Positions 19,051 to 27,831 are shown, counted from the first letter of the stretch. The stretch is 64,000 nucleotides of DNA from Lachnospiraceae bacterium (GCA_024399135.1 JAKSHY010000006.1:82073-146072); one strand, 5' to 3'. Numbers and translations: made by a program. Notes: a model not told the origin generated them from the sequence alone.

Positions 19051-19326
19051 ATGCGTATAGAAGCTTATACACAGATTCAGCAGTTATATCAGGCAAGCAA
19101 GCCTAAGACAACTCAGACTGCGAAAGCACCTAGCTTTATGGATCAGTTACAGATTTCTTCGCAGGGTAAGGATATTCAGGCTGCTAAGAGCGCAGTTAAT
19201 AACGCACCTGATATCAGAGAAGACGTTGTTGCCCCTATCAAGGAGCAGATTAAGAACGGAACTTATGAGGTTGATGCTGAAAGTTTAGCAGATAAGTTAT
19301 TTGCAAGATTTCAGGAAATGAGGTAG
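19051..19326 (+). CDS. flgM: Anti-sigma-28 factor FlgM
   Basis: A 91-residue protein with the FlgM pattern: a flexible Gln/Lys-rich N-terminus and a C-terminal helical half (IREDVVAPIKEQIKNGTYEVDAESLADKLFARF). FlgM holds sigma-28 inactive until the hook is complete and FlgM is exported. Expression from a sigma-28-like promoter would give the usual negative feedback. GGAAGGAG precedes the ATG and flgN begins eight bases after the stop. Confidence 0.88.
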   Translation: MRIEAYTQIQQLYQASKPKTTQTAKAPSFMDQLQISSQGKDIQAAKSAVNNAPDIREDVVAPIKEQIKNGTYEVDAESLADKLFARFQEMR

Positions 19327-19333
19327 CTCGACT

Positions 19334-19852
19334 ATGGCAAGTTTGATGGAAAACTTGATGACCGTATTAGAAAACGAATGTCAAGAGTATGAGAACTTGC
19401 TAGAGCTATCTAGTGCCAAGACTCCAATTATCGTAGCAGGAGACTTGGAAGAATTAGCCCGCATCACGGATGAAGAACAATTAGTTGTAAACAGAATTAA
19501 CCGTATCGAGAAGGACCGTGAGGTTATTTACAAAGATATAGCTAATGTAATTAACAAGGATGTTAATACTCTTAAGCTGGGCGACTTGGTTGATATGTTG
19601 TCATCACGCAAAGAAGAGCAACAAAGGCTGGCTAAAGTGCATGACAGATTACGTGCATCTGTAAATTCTGTAAAGAGAGCAAATGAGCAGAACAGAGAAT
19701 TAATTCAGAATGCCATGGAACTTGTGGAATTCAATTTAAATCTCCTTCAGGCACAGAGAACTGCTCCGGAAACCGCGAATTATAATCGTGGTGCTTATAA
19801 CACAGGAATGCATATGGGCGTTGAACAATCAGGTTTCGATGCCAAACAGTAA
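19334..19852 (+). CDS. flgN: Flagellar export chaperone FlgN
   Basis: A 172-residue, strongly helical protein with the FlgN arrangement: paired long helices (about 1-60 and 75-135) and a polar disordered C-terminus. FlgN escorts the hook-junction proteins FlgK and FlgL to the export gate. The two flgK genes follow directly. Sequence motifs are weak in this family, so the call leans on length, helical pattern and position between flgM and flgK. Confidence 0.85.
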   Translation: MASLMENLMTVLENECQEYENLLELSSAKTPIIVAGDLEELARITDEEQLVVNRINRIEKDREVIYKDIANVINKDVNTLKLGDLVDMLSSRKEEQQRLAKVHDRLRASVNSVKRANEQNRELIQNAMELVEFNLNLLQAQRTAPETANYNRGAYNTGMHMGVEQSGFDAKQ

Positions 19853-19883
19853 AGTAGTATTTAACTTGTTGAGGATTTAGATT

Positions 19884-21530
19884 ATGTCTTTATTTGGTGG
19901 ATTATACGTAGGCAACAGTGGCCTACAGACTTCTCAAAACGCACTAAATACAGTAGCGCATAATATGGTTAATGTAGATACTAAAGGTTACACAAGACAG
20001 CAGGTGTCTCAGGTAACCCGTACTTATAATACCATTTCTAAGAACGGTTCAGCCGTTTCTTATCAGCAGGTCGGTCTCGGTGTTAAATACGCCGAAGTCA
20101 AGCAGGTCAGAGACTTTTTCCTCGACAAATCATATAGAAAAGAATCAGGACGCGGAGGTTTTTATGACGTGTCTTGTGATGCAATAGAAGAAGTAGAAAA
20201 CATTTTCCAGGAGCTTGATGGAGAGGCTTTTGCTAATACACTTGAAAAATTATGGGTGTCAGTGCAGGAGCTTGCGAAGGATCCTTCAAGTACTGTTAAT
20301 CAGGGTATCTTTATCCAAAGATGTTCTGAATTCACTACAAGATCTCAGGCAGTTTACCAGAACTTCTGCGATTATCAGGATGACCTTAACTTTAAGGTTA
20401 AGCAAAAGACAGACAAAATCAATGAAATTGGTCAGAGAATCGAAACGTTAAACGAACAGATTTTAAAGATTGAATCTGGACAGGTAGAGCATGCTAATGA
20501 TTTAAGGGATGAAAGAAATGATCTTATAGATGAACTTTCGACATATGCCAGCATTAGTGTTGATACAGATATTGATGGAAACTACATCATACAGATTGAG
20601 GGTGTTGACTTCGTAACAGTTGGTTCGTGCAAAGAAATAGGTCTTTATGCGGATCCACTTACCGGATTCTATACACCATTCTGGGAGCCGTTGGCAGAGC
20701 ATGATCCAATTACCAAAGAGGTTATTGAATCATCAATTCCATCAGCCAGAGTATTTGATTTAGATCAGGAAATATCTATTGAAAAGAATACAGATATCGG
20801 AGCACTAAAGAGTACTTTAGTCGCAAGAGGAGATAAGAGAGCAACCTACAAGGATTTAGGATTCGAAGATCCAGATCCTTCTAAGAAATATAGTGAAATT
20901 TCTGATTCAATAGTAATGAATGTAATGGCTGAATTCGATCAGCTCATTCATGATATAACAACAGAAATTAACAAGGTGATTGAGGACGCTGCTAATGCAG
21001 TCAGCACAACACCTACACCTAATGGTTATTTAAGAGATGAGAATGGAGAACCATTCAGAATTTTCGTAGTATCAAGCAATGAAGAATCTCTTAAAGGTGG
21101 CAAATGGCAGGATGATTATACTACCAATAACATCATGATTAATGAACAGCTCAAGATGGCTCCTTCGAAATTAGGATTCATAAGAGAAGATGGAATAGTA
21201 GATCAGACCTGTGCAGATAATCTTAAAAAAGTATTCACAGATCCAACACATACATTAAACCCTGAAGTTAAGACAGCTACCAACCTTTATAACTTTTATA
21301 ACAATTTAGTATCTCAGGTAGCTAACACAGGATATGTAATGAGAGGTATAAGCGCTAATCAGGAAATTACAGTTACTAATATATCAGCAGCCAGAGAGCA
21401 GATTGTTGGTGTATCTTCAGATGAAGAATTAAGTAACATGATAATGTTCCAGAATGCATTCAACGCCTCGAGCCGATACATTAACGCGATGAGCGAGATG
21501 ATAGAGCATCTCATCATGACATTCGGCTAG
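19884..21530 (+). CDS. flgK: Flagellar hook-associated protein 1 (FlgK), first copy
   Basis: A 548-residue junction protein. The N-terminal rod/hook signature is clear (GLYVGNSGLQTSQNALNTVAHNMVNVDTKGYTRQQV) and the C-terminus ends in the complementary helix (EELSNMIMFQNAFNASSRYINAMSEMIEHLI). Long helices (about 150-220) form the D1 core. FlgK joins the hook to the filament with FlgL. The next gene is a second, longer FlgK. Confidence 0.92.
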   Translation: MSLFGGLYVGNSGLQTSQNALNTVAHNMVNVDTKGYTRQQVSQVTRTYNTISKNGSAVSYQQVGLGVKYAEVKQVRDFFLDKSYRKESGRGGFYDVSCDAIEEVENIFQELDGEAFANTLEKLWVSVQELAKDPSSTVNQGIFIQRCSEFTTRSQAVYQNFCDYQDDLNFKVKQKTDKINEIGQRIETLNEQILKIESGQVEHANDLRDERNDLIDELSTYASISVDTDIDGNYIIQIEGVDFVTVGSCKEIGLYADPLTGFYTPFWEPLAEHDPITKEVIESSIPSARVFDLDQEISIEKNTDIGALKSTLVARGDKRATYKDLGFEDPDPSKKYSEISDSIVMNVMAEFDQLIHDITTEINKVIEDAANAVSTTPTPNGYLRDENGEPFRIFVVSSNEESLKGGKWQDDYTTNNIMINEQLKMAPSKLGFIREDGIVDQTCADNLKKVFTDPTHTLNPEVKTATNLYNFYNNLVSQVANTGYVMRGISANQEITVTNISAAREQIVGVSSDEELSNMIMFQNAFNASSRYINAMSEMIEHLIMTFG

Positions 21531-21532
21531 TA

Positions 21533-21560
21533 TAAAGATATAGAATTTTGATGACGATAT
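21533..21560 (+). promoter_or_regulatory. Candidate sigma-28 promoter before the second flgK
   Basis: TAAA (21533-21536), 16 bases, then GACGATAT (21553-21560), one base from the GCCGATAT consensus. Starts three bases after the first flgK stop. Confidence 0.5.
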
Positions 21561-21605
21561 AATATTTGGTTATGCAGTGTGCGTAATCAGGAAAGGAGAG
21601 AGTAT

Positions 21606-23501
21606 ATGCCTTCACAATTTTTTGGATTAAATATTGCAGGTTCAGGACTTCGTAATTCGAATGCTGCATTAAATACAACAGCTAATAATATTGCTAATGT
21701 TCAGACTAAGGGATACTCTCGCCAACAGGTTGACGCACAGGCAGCAGATGCACTTAGAACCTTCACAACATATGGATGTGCAGGTGCAGGTGTTGAAACT
21801 CTCGCAATCGAGAGAATCCGCGATGATTTTTATGATGTAAAGTACTGGAATAATAATGCTAATTTAGGACAGGTTGAAGCTAAGGCGTATTACTGTAAGT
21901 CACTTGAAGACTATTTCAAGGATGATGGTGCTACAGGCTTTGTTACTATTTTTAACAAGCTTTCAAGCTCTCTTCAGTCAATTACCACTAACGCAAGCTC
22001 AGCATCAACTAAATCTCAGTTCGTAGCAGCAGCTGAGTCGATGACTGATTATTTTAATAACCTGTATGGTAACCTTCAGGAGCTTCAGAAGGATATCAAC
22101 CTTGAAATTAAGCAGGCAGTAGATCAGATTAATTCTATATCTGAACAGATCGCTACATTAAATAAGCAGATTAATGTAATTGAGTTATCAGGTTCGAAAG
22201 CCAATGACTTAAGAGACCAGAGAGATGTTTTGGTAGATACTCTTTCGGAATTCATAGATGTTACCATTCAGGAAACACCAATTTATGATACTAATGATCC
22301 AACAAGAGAAACTGGTGGTACCAGATATGTTGTTAAGGTAGCCGGTGGACAGATTCTTCTTGATTCTAATGATTATTCTACATTCAAGTGTGAAGCAAGA
22401 GAAAGCTATGAGCAGATTAATCAGACGGATGCTCAGGGATTGTATAAGATTTGCTGGGATAATGGCAATGAGTTTAATTTAAATAACGCATCAATGAACG
22501 GTAAACTTAAGGGTCTCGTTGAAATGCGTGATGGTAATAATTCGCAGAATTTTAACGGAAGAGTTGTTTCTTCAACAGCGCTTACAGTTCCTGGAACTTC
22601 AAGAGATGTAGTTATACAAGTTACAGATGATTATCTTATGGATATGACAGAGTGTACACTTCCAACAAGCGGTGAATTGAGAATTAATGGTGCTTCATAT
22701 TATTACGATGACTGGACATATGATGAGGCTACATCGCAGTACACATTCAAAATTAATGATGATATATATCCAAGCTCAACAACAGAAATTCAGGCAGGTA
22801 CCATAGCTAAGAATCAGGAAGCTATTAAGTATCAGGGAATTCCTTATTACATGGAGCAGATGGATGCTTTCATAAGAAGCTTCTTTAAGGCAATTAATAA
22901 TACCTTCGAAGGCTCTGAATATACTGACCCATCTACAGGTGAAAAATACATAAGAAATGGTGTAGATGCTTATGGAAATGCAGGAACTAATCTTTTTACC
23001 TGTGAAATTCCAAAAGGTCAGTTAACTCAGGAAGAACTCGAAGAAACTGATGCTTCCAAAATGTTATATGGAAAACCGGGCTACTATTATATGACCTGCG
23101 GTAATGTATGTATCAATACAGAATTGTTACGCGATGCCGACAGATTAGGCTCAAGAACATATTCATATAATGGTGTTGAAGAGTGCGGACAGATTGAAAA
23201 GGTTATTTCAATGCTGACTAATAAGAATGAATTCAGCTTCAGAAATGCTTCTGCTAATCAGATGCTTGAATTAGTTCTTTCGGATGTTGCACTTAATGCA
23301 AGTAATGCTAATACATATGAAGGTACTTACAAGGGGCTTCAGACAGCTATAGATAATCAGAGAACATCTATTTCAGGTGTAGATGAAGATGAAGAAGCTG
23401 TAAGTCTGGTTAAGTATCAGAATGCTTATACTCTTGCATCTAAAATGATTCAGACATTAACTGAAATTTATGATCAGTTAATACTAAATACAGGAGTATA
23501 A
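21606..23501 (+). CDS. flgK: Flagellar hook-associated protein 1 (FlgK), second copy
   Basis: A 631-residue FlgK starting at the ATG at 21606, which has GGAGAG about five bases upstream; an in-frame GTG nine codons earlier lacks a site. It has the N-terminal GLNIAGSGLRNSNAALNTTANNIANVQTKGYSRQQV motif and a C-terminal DEDEEAVSLVKYQNAYTLASKMIQTLTEIYDQLI. It is longer than the first copy mainly in the variable central domain (about 230-460). The two copies may form a heteromeric junction or one may have another role; sequence alone cannot say. Confidence 0.92.
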   Translation: MPSQFFGLNIAGSGLRNSNAALNTTANNIANVQTKGYSRQQVDAQAADALRTFTTYGCAGAGVETLAIERIRDDFYDVKYWNNNANLGQVEAKAYYCKSLEDYFKDDGATGFVTIFNKLSSSLQSITTNASSASTKSQFVAAAESMTDYFNNLYGNLQELQKDINLEIKQAVDQINSISEQIATLNKQINVIELSGSKANDLRDQRDVLVDTLSEFIDVTIQETPIYDTNDPTRETGGTRYVVKVAGGQILLDSNDYSTFKCEARESYEQINQTDAQGLYKICWDNGNEFNLNNASMNGKLKGLVEMRDGNNSQNFNGRVVSSTALTVPGTSRDVVIQVTDDYLMDMTECTLPTSGELRINGASYYYDDWTYDEATSQYTFKINDDIYPSSTTEIQAGTIAKNQEAIKYQGIPYYMEQMDAFIRSFFKAINNTFEGSEYTDPSTGEKYIRNGVDAYGNAGTNLFTCEIPKGQLTQEELEETDASKMLYGKPGYYYMTCGNVCINTELLRDADRLGSRTYSYNGVEECGQIEKVISMLTNKNEFSFRNASANQMLELVLSDVALNASNANTYEGTYKGLQTAIDNQRTSISGVDEDEEAVSLVKYQNAYTLASKMIQTLTEIYDQLILNTGV

Positions 23502-23512
23502 CTAGCCGATAT
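23485..23512 (+). promoter_or_regulatory. Sigma-28 promoter for flgL (-fliW-csrA)
   Basis: TAAA (23485-23488), 16 bases, then a perfect GCCGATAT (23505-23512). It straddles the end of the second flgK gene. The expected start (about 23519-23521) coincides with the first CsrA-type hairpin. Confidence 0.75.
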
Positions 23513-23520
23513 ATAGTTTA

Positions 23521-23570
23521 GACAAGGATGTCTAATAACTAAGTGCAAGGATGCATGGGATAAGGATAAG
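23521..23570 (+). promoter_or_regulatory. Tandem CsrA-binding hairpins in the flgL leader
   Basis: Two short hairpins present AGGA in a four-base loop: GACA-AGGA-TGTC (23521-23532) and TGCA-AGGA-TGCA (23544-23555). The first with its flank matches 11 of 12 positions of the published CsrA SELEX consensus (RUACARGGAUGU). A third AAGGAT follows at 23562-23567, just before the AGAGGTG ribosome site of flgL (ATG 23581). This is the classic layout for CsrA repression of translation. Confidence 0.75.
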
Positions 23571-23580
23571 AGGTGATCCT

Positions 23581-25203
23581 ATGCGTATGACCAATAAAAT
23601 TATGCAGAATAACTCTCTGTATAATATTAATAATAATAAAGTCTTACAGGACAAATTGAGTACTCAAATGTCCACTCAGAAGAAACTGACACGTCCGTCA
23701 GATGATCCCGTGGTAGCAATCAGAGCGTTAAGATTAAGAACATCAGTATCTGAGCTTACACAGTACCAGGAGAAGAACTCTCCTGATGCTAACAGCTGGC
23801 TTAAGGTTACAGCTGGTGGTCTTGGTACTGTTACAGATATCCTGACACAGCTTTCAACTAACGCTAATAAGGGTTCTAATAAAGATCTTACTGCAGATGA
23901 TTTAGATATCATTGTTGAGAATATGAAGCTTCTGGCAGATGAATTCTATTCAACAGGAAATCTTGATTACGCAGGAAGATATGTTTTTACTGGATACAGA
24001 ACTAATACTCCGATGCAGTTCACAGCATCAGATGTAGCTGACCAGAAAAATCCAATTCCTTCGTATAGAATTACAGAGCAGACGACAATAAGCTCATTCG
24101 ATATGGTGAACTATACGAATATAGGTACTCTTGATGGACTTTCAGAGTATAACTATGCAGATGGTACTCATGATGAAGTTGAAACAGCAATAACGAACAA
24201 AGATATACATAGAGTAAGGCTTGCATATGATAATCTTTCGGGGGTTGCAGGTAATGTGCCTACAATCGAAATAGTAAAGAAGGTTGATTATGATCCTGCA
24301 ACACAGGTTTATACACCTGATATTGCGTTAACTCTTAATGATACTTCAACCCCTTCAATTGAAATCGCTTCAAGTGCAGAAGAAGCCTACAAGGCCATAG
24401 CTGCGGCAACTGATGCGAAGGTTATGTATATACCAGATACAGGAGAGATTTTATTCTCAGATGCTGCATATGAGGCGTTTGATACGGCCATTCAGGGTGC
24501 CAATGGTGCTGATACAGAAATTCGTATCGGATATACCAAGAGTGAATGGAATAACGGTGATTTAAGACCAGAGCATTATTTTGCATGTACATCAACAGAC
24601 AAGCTGGATCCAACCAAAACTGTTGCATACAATGCTGAATATTTGACATCAGGAAAAGAAAAGCAGGTTATTGCTTATGATGTTGGATATAACCAGACAA
24701 TAGAGGTTAATACAACAGCTGATGAAGTGTTCACTCATAATTTAAAGCGTGACATGGATGATTTAGAGAATGCTCTGGCAGCTCTTAAGAATATAGAAGT
24801 TATTAAGGAAAGCCTTAAGGGAATCGTAAAGGGTATTGATAAGGATGCTAAGCCAGCTGAATATGAAAGTGCCAAGAATCAGCTCGATGCTGCCAATAAG
24901 TCATATGAATATATAAGACAGAACATGCATGAGCTTATGGGTGGTGCTATTACCAAGATGCATACATATCTTGACGTAACTAATGTTGCAGTTACTGATA
25001 ATGGTACCAGATCCTCAAGACTTGAGCTTATCTCGAACAGATTAACAGACCAGAAGACAACATTTAAGACACTTCAGTCAGAAAATGAAGACGTAGATAT
25101 TGCTGATGTTGCAGTTAATCTTACGTCTGCGGAGCTTACTTATGAGTCATCGCTGATGGCTACAAGTAAAATTATGCAGACAACATTGATGAATTATATC
25201 TAA
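23581..25203 (+). CDS. flgL: Flagellar hook-associated protein 3 (FlgL)
   Basis: A 540-residue junction protein. The ATG at 23581 is chosen because AGAGGTGAT lies just upstream; an in-frame ATG ten codons earlier falls inside the leader. The N-terminus (MTNKIMQNNSLYNINNNKVLQDKLSTQMSTQKKLTRPSDDPVVAIRALRLR) and the C-terminus (DVAVNLTSAELTYESSLMATSKIMQTTLMNYI) are typical. It is longer than the usual 300-400 residues because of an inserted beta-rich domain at about 170-390. FlgL forms the last ring before the filament. fliW follows 55 bases later. Confidence 0.92.
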   Translation: MRMTNKIMQNNSLYNINNNKVLQDKLSTQMSTQKKLTRPSDDPVVAIRALRLRTSVSELTQYQEKNSPDANSWLKVTAGGLGTVTDILTQLSTNANKGSNKDLTADDLDIIVENMKLLADEFYSTGNLDYAGRYVFTGYRTNTPMQFTASDVADQKNPIPSYRITEQTTISSFDMVNYTNIGTLDGLSEYNYADGTHDEVETAITNKDIHRVRLAYDNLSGVAGNVPTIEIVKKVDYDPATQVYTPDIALTLNDTSTPSIEIASSAEEAYKAIAAATDAKVMYIPDTGEILFSDAAYEAFDTAIQGANGADTEIRIGYTKSEWNNGDLRPEHYFACTSTDKLDPTKTVAYNAEYLTSGKEKQVIAYDVGYNQTIEVNTTADEVFTHNLKRDMDDLENALAALKNIEVIKESLKGIVKGIDKDAKPAEYESAKNQLDAANKSYEYIRQNMHELMGGAITKMHTYLDVTNVAVTDNGTRSSRLELISNRLTDQKTTFKTLQSENEDVDIADVAVNLTSAELTYESSLMATSKIMQTTLMNYI

Positions 25204-25232
25204 AGATATAGTATTATAAATATAAACATTAC

Positions 25233-25243
25233 GCGCGGAGCGC
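25233..25243 (+). promoter_or_regulatory. GGA-loop hairpin before fliW
   Basis: GCGC-GGA-GCGC forms a compact hairpin 15 bases before the fliW ATG, next to a GGAG ribosome site. A GGA in a loop near a ribosome site could be a further CsrA contact, though the loop is shorter than usual. Confidence 0.4.
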
Positions 25244-25258
25244 AGATAGGAGAAAAGT

Positions 25259-25714
25259 ATGAACATTACGACTAAAAATTTCGGAGAAATTACAATCGCA
25301 GATGACAAAATCATTAAGTTCCCTTCAGGTATTATAGGTTTTCCTGATTTGACAGATTTTGCATTAGTTCACGATGAAGAGAAAGGTGTTGGCGGAATTC
25401 ACTGGTTACAGTCAATGCAGGAGCCTGCATTCGCAATGCCAGTTATGGATCCATTAACTGTTAAGGCTGATTATAACCCACAGGTAGATGATGAAATCTT
25501 AAAGCCAATTGGAGAATTAGATCCTGATGAGACATTAGTATTGGTTACAGTTACAGTACCATCTGATTTAACTAAGATGACTGTTAATTTAAGAGGACCA
25601 TTTGTTATTAATGCATTAGAGAAGAAAGCTGTTCAGGTTATTATTGAGGGAGATGAATATCCAGTAAAATTCCCTATTTATGAAATCTTGAAAGCAAAGA
25701 AGGGTGGTGAGTAA
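25259..25714 (+). CDS. fliW: Flagellar assembly factor FliW
   Basis: A 151-residue FliW with the conserved GIIGFPDLTDFALV opening and the PVMDPLTVKADYNP central phrase. FliW binds flagellin and, when free, binds CsrA and blocks its RNA binding, so flagellin synthesis follows export. csrA begins one base after the stop, the usual pairing. GGAG precedes the ATG. Confidence 0.95.
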   Translation: MNITTKNFGEITIADDKIIKFPSGIIGFPDLTDFALVHDEEKGVGGIHWLQSMQEPAFAMPVMDPLTVKADYNPQVDDEILKPIGELDPDETLVLVTVTVPSDLTKMTVNLRGPFVINALEKKAVQVIIEGDEYPVKFPIYEILKAKKGGE

Positions 25715-25715
25715 T

Positions 25716-25934
25716 ATGTTAGCTTTATCACGTAAGAAAAACGAAGCCCTCGTGCTTAACAACAATATTGAAATTACAGTATTAGAAATTAAAGGTGAGC
25801 AGGTTAAGCTAGGAATTACTGCACCAAAGGATGTTCCAGTATACAGAAAAGAAGTATATGTACAGATTCAGGAAGCTAATAAGGAAGCTGTTGATACTTC
25901 AGGTATGGATGCATTAAAGGATTTACTTGGTTAA
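25716..25934 (+). CDS. csrA: RNA-binding carbon storage/flagellin translation regulator CsrA
   Basis: A 72-residue CsrA. The ATG at 25716 begins the standard MLALSRKKNEALVL; an in-frame GTG four codons earlier overlaps fliW and is not needed. The GITAPKDVPVYRKEVY segment carries the RNA-contacting Val and Arg of the C-terminal strand. As a dimer it binds AGGA hairpins and blocks translation. Likely targets in this window are the flgL leader hairpins. A terminator follows. Confidence 0.96.
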   Translation: MLALSRKKNEALVLNNNIEITVLEIKGEQVKLGITAPKDVPVYRKEVYVQIQEANKEAVDTSGMDALKDLLG

Positions 25935-25960
25935 GAAAAATTATATATTTGTACTAATAC

Positions 25961-25996
25961 AAAGACCCGCAGGCTTTGCCGTTGCGGGTCTTTGTT
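25961..25996. terminator. Terminator after csrA, probably bidirectional
   Basis: AAAGACCCGCA pairs with TGCGGGTCTTT across an 11-nt loop and is followed by TGTTGTT. The flanking A and T runs would also serve the converging minus-strand regulator gene that ends at 26028. Confidence 0.85.
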
Positions 25997-26027
25997 GTTA
26001 GTCAATAATATACATATGATGTTCTAA

Positions 26028-26363
26028 TTATTCATTGATGTACTTTGAAATATTTCCTAAATCGTCCATATATTCAAGAGCTTTTCTTCTTCCGAACTTG
26101 TTAAGCTTAATAAAGGCTGTAAGAACCTGATTGTTAAGGTACTTGGTGCTTATATCGCTGACATTGTCTATTGATGAAAAGTCCATCGGATTTAGTGAAA
26201 GCATGCAGCACATCTTCATAACTGTCGAAAAAGACATATGATCAATCCCTTTGTCCAGAGCTGTTGATAAAGTGCTGTATGGGATGTTGGCTTCTATAGC
26301 GAATTGCCTTATGCTTGAGAAGCGTTCTAAAATCTCTTTTTTTAAGATTTCCTCTTTAGTCAT
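26028..26363 (-). CDS. Small Cro/CI-type helix-turn-helix regulator
   Basis: A 111-residue protein. Residues about 15-60 form an XRE domain (SIRQFAIEANIPYSTLSTALDKGIDHMSFSTVMKMCCMLSLNPMDF). The remaining 50 residues are charged and of unknown role. An AAGAGGAAA ribosome site precedes the ATG. It starts 15 bases after the FliD-like gene on the same strand, so the two are likely co-transcribed. Whether it regulates flagellar genes is not shown by the sequence. Confidence 0.8.
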   Translation of the reverse strand: MTKEEILKKEILERFSSIRQFAIEANIPYSTLSTALDKGIDHMSFSTVMKMCCMLSLNPMDFSSIDNVSDISTKYLNNQVLTAFIKLNKFGRRKALEYMDDLGNISKYINE

Positions 26364-26378
26364 CGTTTCCTCTTGATA

Positions 26379-27692
26379 TTAACAATATGAATTAAACAGC
26401 ATTCCTGAATAATTACTGCTGACGTACGGAGCAGTAAAGTTATGTCCGGGATTCTTATATGCAACAACAGTCTTGTCAATGTATTCCATAGGATTCAATG
26501 AAATCTGGTTAGTCTTCCTTAGGATAGAAGAAGCGAAATCCTTGATAATTGAAAGCTGTGAATACTCAGGGTCCTGATTAAGTGATGACTTAAAGGCCTG
26601 ATCATCCATGTTAAGACTGCCGTCTTCAGAAAAGTCGAATCCAATTCTTTGGAGGTTATCCTGATAATAAGAAGAGATTCTTTGCATTTCTGACAGAAGC
26701 TTGGTGCTTGAATGCTGCGCATTCCTGTATTTGTTGGCAGCGTTGATGAAATTATTATATCCATCAACCAAACGTCCTACGTTTTCTGATATTGAATCTG
26801 TGTCAGCTTTTACTCCGATATGAGCCATATGACCTTCCTCACGGCTCACACCATTAAGTGTTAATTCGTACTGCTTATCAATGGTGAAGTGGTTAGAAGA
26901 GGTGCTTCTTGGTTCACCATTAAGATAGAATTCGGCGTTGGACGGAGCCTTCGCTACATAATCTATTCCAAGATACTCAACTGCACCGGAAGTTTTTGAT
27001 GTATGCTCGTCGGATATGTTGAATATTTCTTCTTTTCCAGGTTTTAGACCTTCGGCTTCTGAGGTAAGTCTAAGAGATGAAGAACCTTTTCCGTTTTCCA
27101 ATATATCAGCTTTAATACCTACTCCGGCATTGTTAATAAGTCTTGAAAGACGTTCTTCTATATCTTTGTTCGTATCATCTGAACGTACATTGAACTGGAA
27201 CTCATAGCTTAAATCGTTAATGGACAAATCAAATGAATACTCTCCAGGCGCTAATGAGGTTATCTCAGAAGACGGAAGTGCGTATCCTAAGTTGACCTGT
27301 GGGGAGGCAAGTGATGTTACCTCGATGTCGAAGGAGATAGCATTATCACTTTCGCCTGGCTCACCTATATATTCAGCACTAACCATATCATCATCTGTTG
27401 AATAGGCAGATTTTTTGTTGAACATGTTGTCGTTCTCAATACCACCTAATGATGCTATGGTGTTTCTTAATTCTCTGGCATTCTCTTTTAAGTCAATAGC
27501 AAACTCTCTTGATGCGTTGCTTGAATCAAGAATATAAAGAGGGGTGTCCTTATTTAATTTAAGCATGGAATTGTATACGCCACGAAGCTCGCTCTTTTTA
27601 TGAGCGTCGTATTTAGAAACGTTATTCTTCGGTGCATACTGAGTAAGATAATAATTATAGATATTATCAATAGCAGAATTATACGATGCCAT
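26379..27692 (-). CDS. FliD-like flagellar capping protein, divergent
   Basis: A 437-residue protein starting at the ATG complementary to 27690-27692, which has an AAGGAGGGGAC ribosome site; the frame extends 40 codons upstream without one. FliD features: an IEVTSLASPQ phrase near 120, a beta-rich middle, a DGYNNFINAANKYRN helix, and the C-terminal pattern LQRIGFDFSEDGSLNMDD. It lacks the usual FliD N-terminus and the usual terminal coiled coil is short. It may be a second cap, a cap-like protein or a secreted relative. It runs against csrA and shares its operon with an XRE regulator. Confidence 0.65.
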   Translation of the reverse strand: MASYNSAIDNIYNYYLTQYAPKNNVSKYDAHKKSELRGVYNSMLKLNKDTPLYILDSSNASREFAIDLKENARELRNTIASLGGIENDNMFNKKSAYSTDDDMVSAEYIGEPGESDNAISFDIEVTSLASPQVNLGYALPSSEITSLAPGEYSFDLSINDLSYEFQFNVRSDDTNKDIEERLSRLINNAGVGIKADILENGKGSSSLRLTSEAEGLKPGKEEIFNISDEHTSKTSGAVEYLGIDYVAKAPSNAEFYLNGEPRSTSSNHFTIDKQYELTLNGVSREEGHMAHIGVKADTDSISENVGRLVDGYNNFINAANKYRNAQHSSTKLLSEMQRISSYYQDNLQRIGFDFSEDGSLNMDDQAFKSSLNQDPEYSQLSIIKDFASSILRKTNQISLNPMEYIDKTVVAYKNPGHNFTAPYVSSNYSGMLFNSYC

Positions 27693-27726
27693 ATCGTCCC
27701 CTCCTTTCTTCCATGAATACATGCAT

Positions 27727-27749
27727 TTTACTAAAATCCGTTTAGTAAA
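27727..27749. promoter_or_regulatory. Operator-like palindrome before the FliD-like gene
   Basis: TTTACTAAA and TTTAGTAAA are perfect 9-bp inverted arms with a 5-base spacer, 35 bases upstream of the minus-strand start and about 50 bases downstream of the predicted transcription start. A site for the co-encoded regulator is possible. Confidence 0.5.
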
Positions 27750-27802
27750 GAGTCGTCCCTGACTCACGCATAAGGGCGAAATGCGCCTACTATGTTGACT
27801 AC

Positions 27803-27831
27803 ATTTTATCACACGCAGTCAAGCAATACAA
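27803..27831 (-). promoter_or_regulatory. Candidate sigma-A promoter for the FliD-like operon
   Basis: On the minus strand, TTGTAT (27831-27826) and TAAAAT (27808-27803) are 17 bases apart, with a TGA extended -10. No sigma-28 box was seen here. Confidence 0.5.
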
